NCBI GenBank assembly: GCA_008711295.1
Contig: VUYV01000617.1
Coordinates: 124,001-188,000, forward strand
From: Anarhynchus alexandrinus
Lineage: Eukaryota; Chordata; Aves; Charadriiformes; Charadriidae
DNA length: 64,000 bases
Direction: 5' to 3'
The notes below the pieces were generated by a model. That model ran no database searches. It was not told the origin of the DNA and saw only the letters and a program-made list of their open reading frames with translations. The position numbers and the translations under genes are program-made. Of this stretch, positions 60,367 through 64,000 are shown one piece after another (the stretch's first letter is position 1; each line of letters starts with the position of its first letter).

Positions 60367-63300
60367 CTGAAAGAAAAAGAAAAGACAAAGTGAGAAATTT
60401 GTCTGGATTGACCAACAACCCTCCGGCAGCCCTGTTTTTTCTCCTAGTGATCAGGATGTAAAGCTCAACTGCAGCAGGTCCCCAGCTCTCCAGCACATAG
60501 GGCACACACTGGAACCAGTCCTCTGTTGCAGAAACTCAATATATCCCCTCCTTAACCACACACATTACATTCAGGCCCTGAAAACTCTGTAGAGAGACTC
60601 TTAGCACATTGAAGCCAGCAAAAACAGCTTTAAAAGTAACCAATTTACACCAGGCAATAGCTGCTACCTATTTTCATGCAGCGAAAGGATAAGGTTGGAA
60701 GCGGCATTATCAGCTCTGAACTCCTTATACCCATTAAACCACTTTAAAATCTCACTGCGCTGGAGAGGCTGTGCAGTTTCTAAGCATTTGTAATGGGATG
60801 GAGAAGTCATTTTGAGCACACCCTGCTCATAAGAGCATCCGATTGCCCTGTTATTTTTTGCTTTTGTTTCTTTTGACTGATGCGGAGCTTAGTTTTATAG
60901 CACTCACTTAATCTCTTCCTGTCTGCTGTAATAGCAAATATGTTTGCAAAATGTGGTGCTTGCGCTTGATAATGTGAGAGCCCAACAGGTTGCAGGCGGA
61001 GGGACAGCAGTGGGAGGCGATGAGAACAGCAGCATGTCTTTTTGGAGACTGGGGGGGGCATCTCTTCAAGACCCGTCTCCCTGGAGGACATGGCCTGTCT
61101 CAGCCATGCAGTTAGCAGCAAGGAGGGTGAGGAGCTGATTCAGCACAGAGAAATAGCAAAGCCACATCTAATTAACCCTAGGTGACAAATTTTATGTTTT
61201 TAGGCAGCATCCTTATTTTTCAGATCGGCAGTGATTAAGTTGTACAACGCAAGTCCTTTTCGAAGCTGAACGCAATCGTTTCAAAGCTGAATTGCTCCCA
61301 GAGAGGACAGTGTGTCCCAAAGACAGGGGATAAACCTGGTGGACCCAAGGCCAGCCGCTAATGCTACCTCCCCTCCCTGCCACGCCACTGAGACCTCTGC
61401 TTCCCTGGGCTGGTGAGCCCACATGGAGCTCAAAATAGCCTGGGGGCCAGTTGGCCCCAAAAACCCAGCACTTGGGGGTTAGAAGGGATTACAGGAGAAT
61501 CTCACTTTCCTTTACCAGCTCCAGCACAAGGGTTTCTAGCCCTGCAGCGTGTAGGAAAAAAGCTTCAAAAAATCTAAACTGAAAAATCTCTGAAAGGTTT
61601 TATTTGCTAGAAAGCCAAGATAAAGGATGGACCGTTTACAACAGTTGGAAATAATCTCTTTATTTTAAAGCCTGCCTTGTGATTTTTCCTAGGGACTGCA
61701 CTGTTGAGAAAGGTCCTGGCTGCTTCGCCGCAGCTCAGCCGCATGCGCCATGCTACCGGCTTCTTGCTTACCTGAAAGTCTCATTTTGGCAGTCACACCT
61801 TGGGGAATACGCAGCCAAAAAGATTGCTCACTCATTTGCGGTAGACATTCAGGGCATGATATTATAGGCCTGAACATGCCTCTTGGAAAGATGGAAAGTG
61901 CGGTGGGATGGGATATTTGAGAGAGCTCCAATAATTCCCCTGGGGCAAGGTGATGGTGGGACTCTGGCAGGAGCACTCAGCTCACAGCATCAAAGGCTTG
62001 AGTTGGGTCCAAGTGTTGAGTAAGGGTCAGAGGAGTGGTGGAGTTAGCGGGATACAGTCACAGAAAATCCTTTTAGAGAGCTCTGGAGAAACCCTCTTGC
62101 AGAGTTTCCCTTTGCTTCAAAGGCTAAAGAACTGGCCAAGAGCCCAGTTGTTCACTGTTCTGTTATCTGAAAAAAATGATGGTCACGATCGAAAAACATG
62201 AAGTTGCAAATATACCATCTGAGAACACACTGTACAGCTGAAAAGTAATAAAAAGGACTATATAAAAAAAAAAAAACAACAAAAACCAAACCCCAAACAA
62301 CAAACCCTCCTGCCAAAGTACAGGCTTGAGTTTCTAAGATTTGTCATCACTGTCTGCAGCCCAGAGCCCTTACTCACCCTTGGCAAAATTCTTGTTGGAG
62401 ATAGTCACCCCCAGTCACTCCTCCGCACCGAAGCCCAGGAATTTGGGTTAGGCTCAATACAAAGGAGAAGAGAAATTGTCCCTCCTCGGAGGGAGAGAAG
62501 TGAAAGTGTCCTGCCCCAGGGTCACAGCCCTGGTGATGGGGCAGCGTCTTACACCTTTCGCTGCAGCAAATCTACAGTCACAGGGCTGGAGAGGTGCTCC
62601 TAAGGAGCTGCAGTCAAGTCCTGCCCCGTGCTGTGCATCGAGCCCAGGGGTCCTCTTCCAGTGCCTGTGGGTGAAGACCTTCAGAGCAGGGCAGTGATGA
62701 GGACCATTCGACCAGGGTTGAGCACAGCTCATCCTGCCCAGCCCTGTTCTTCAGTGGCTTCCCCAAAGACTCAAGATCACTCAGCCTCCTGCTGACCTGA
62801 GTAACTGGGAATTGACTGTCCTGGATTTTTTACTTCTGCACAGGGGATGGGCACAAACCCAAGGACCAGCAGTTGGGCCAAGTCCCTGGGTGGGACTCAT
62901 CCCTCCTCTTGGCTCAGCTGGTAACCCAAATTCTTTCCTCTCACAAAGTGAAAGCATGCACCAAGCAGAGAGTCTGGTTTTGGGCCCCGTGTGTGCATGG
63001 AAGAGCCTCGTGGTCCCACCAGGTGAGAAAGGCTGCAGGAGCGGCTGTTGGAGGAGGATGGTCCTCCCATCTCAGACCTGGGCTCTGCCCTGCCCAGAGC
63101 TGTGCCAGCAGCTGATGCCATTCAGTTGAGGGGCTGCAGAAGTGGCTGCCGACCTCAAGCTCCCACTTTTTCAGCGTGCCTTCTTCATATACTCAGCAAA
63201 TCACTTTTTTTTTTTTATTTGCATATGACTAAACGCTTCTTATCGAAGCAGATAACAGAGCGGGCTGGCTTCTTGCTCCTCGTTGTACAAATACTTCATG

Positions 63301-64000
63301 ATATATCGTATCAGCTACAGAAAGTCAGAGAGATTACGATAGCATTATTGACCTCAGGCTTAGCTTATTTCTGAAAATTAAGCTTAACCAGTGCAAAAGG
63401 AGACAGGAAATACCAACAGAGCATCCTGTTTACTGGCGGATTTGTTCTGAATTATCCTTTCCTCCCCACCTGCTCCGCACAGATGTGAAGAGATGAGAAA
63501 CAAACCCAGGCAGGTATCTCTCTGAACAGTACTGACTTGGGGTTTTATGCACTAAGCTGAACAAATTGGATTGATTAAATATTCTCTCCCACAGAGAGTG
63601 CACTCTTTTTTGTGGGGAAGAAAAAAGACAGATAATGTATCTAATCGTAAAAAGGGAATACAATAAATAGGAGCTGTACTATATAAATGGAAAGGAAATA
63701 AATATGGAGGAGACCGCAGTACGATTCTGCAGATGGTGTGATAAATCTGTTTACAAACACAGATATGAGTGATATATTATGAATGCAACATCCTTCCATA
63801 TTTTCCATGAAGCACAGTGTTGCAAAGCCACTCAGATACATCCTTAAAGGGGCCGGTAGTTTTGTTTTTTTTATCTTTGACTACAGGAGCTTATTAGCAG
63901 GTAAATGATCTCAGCAGAGTGAGACAGATAAGGGATTAAAATGGAACGCATCTATCTGTCTGTCTCACAGAGGCCATTTAGACTATGCCGGCTGAGGGAA
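60367..64000. other. INF2 first intron / upstream sequence
   Basis: The acceptor at 60367 implies that an untranslated INF2 exon lies at higher coordinates, possibly outside the window. No other coding exon, CpG island or RNA gene was recognised here. A-rich simple sequence occurs at 62263-62305. Confidence 0.55.

Overview
The window is vertebrate nuclear DNA, almost certainly from a bird. It contains CR1 LINEs, including one whose 3' end carries the ATTCTATG octamer repeat, and old MIR-like SINE fragments. The intron lengths are compact. An assembly gap lies in GC-rich sequence. No bacterial, phage or CRISPR features were seen. All recognisable protein-coding exons are short, lie on the minus strand and are separated by introns, so long single-frame ORFs elsewhere were treated as chance unless they had splice or homology support.

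Two formin genes lie head-to-tail on the minus strand. The first (43127-60366) is INF2, inverted formin-2. Twenty coding exons join in one continuous frame of about 1262 codons. They encode the N-terminal inhibitory domain (DID), a proline-rich FH1, the FH2 actin-binding domain, the WH2/DAD motif and a basic C-terminus. Only the untranslated first exon and the last coding exon are missing from my reconstruction.

The second gene (about 28748 down to 13547, possibly to 11574) is a diverged INF2 paralog. Twelve exons match INF2 exons E8-E19. Nine consecutive exons have identical lengths and all twelve share the entering splice phase, apart from the first coding exon's new 5' end. It is therefore an intron-containing duplicate, not a retrocopy. 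By hand count it is about 70% identical to the neighbouring INF2 over 296 FH2 residues. No DID exons could be found upstream, and the frame stops just where INF2 continues into its WH2/DAD exon. The product looks like a roughly 547-residue FH1-FH2 formin without the autoinhibition module. It also has a paralog-specific Cys/His cluster just before FH2.

Other regions. 1-1757: AT-rich, no gene seen. 1758-1957: CpG-rich stub running into an N gap (1958-2901). 2902-4350: CA/TG-rich minisatellite. About 4900-5715: a truncated CR1. 5716-11570: no gene, one old CR1-like fragment. 28749-43126: intergenic, or the 5' part of the paralog gene, with a small CpG cluster near 36.5 kb, a MIR-like SINE and AT-rich blocks that may be conserved noncoding sequence. 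60367-64000: intron or promoter-side sequence of INF2 with nothing else recognised.

In mammals INF2 couples actin polymerisation with severing at the ER and is held inactive by DID/DAD contact. If the duplicate is expressed, this bird would have a regulated full-length INF2 beside a shorter formin with no visible autoinhibition. That is the main candidate novelty in the window.
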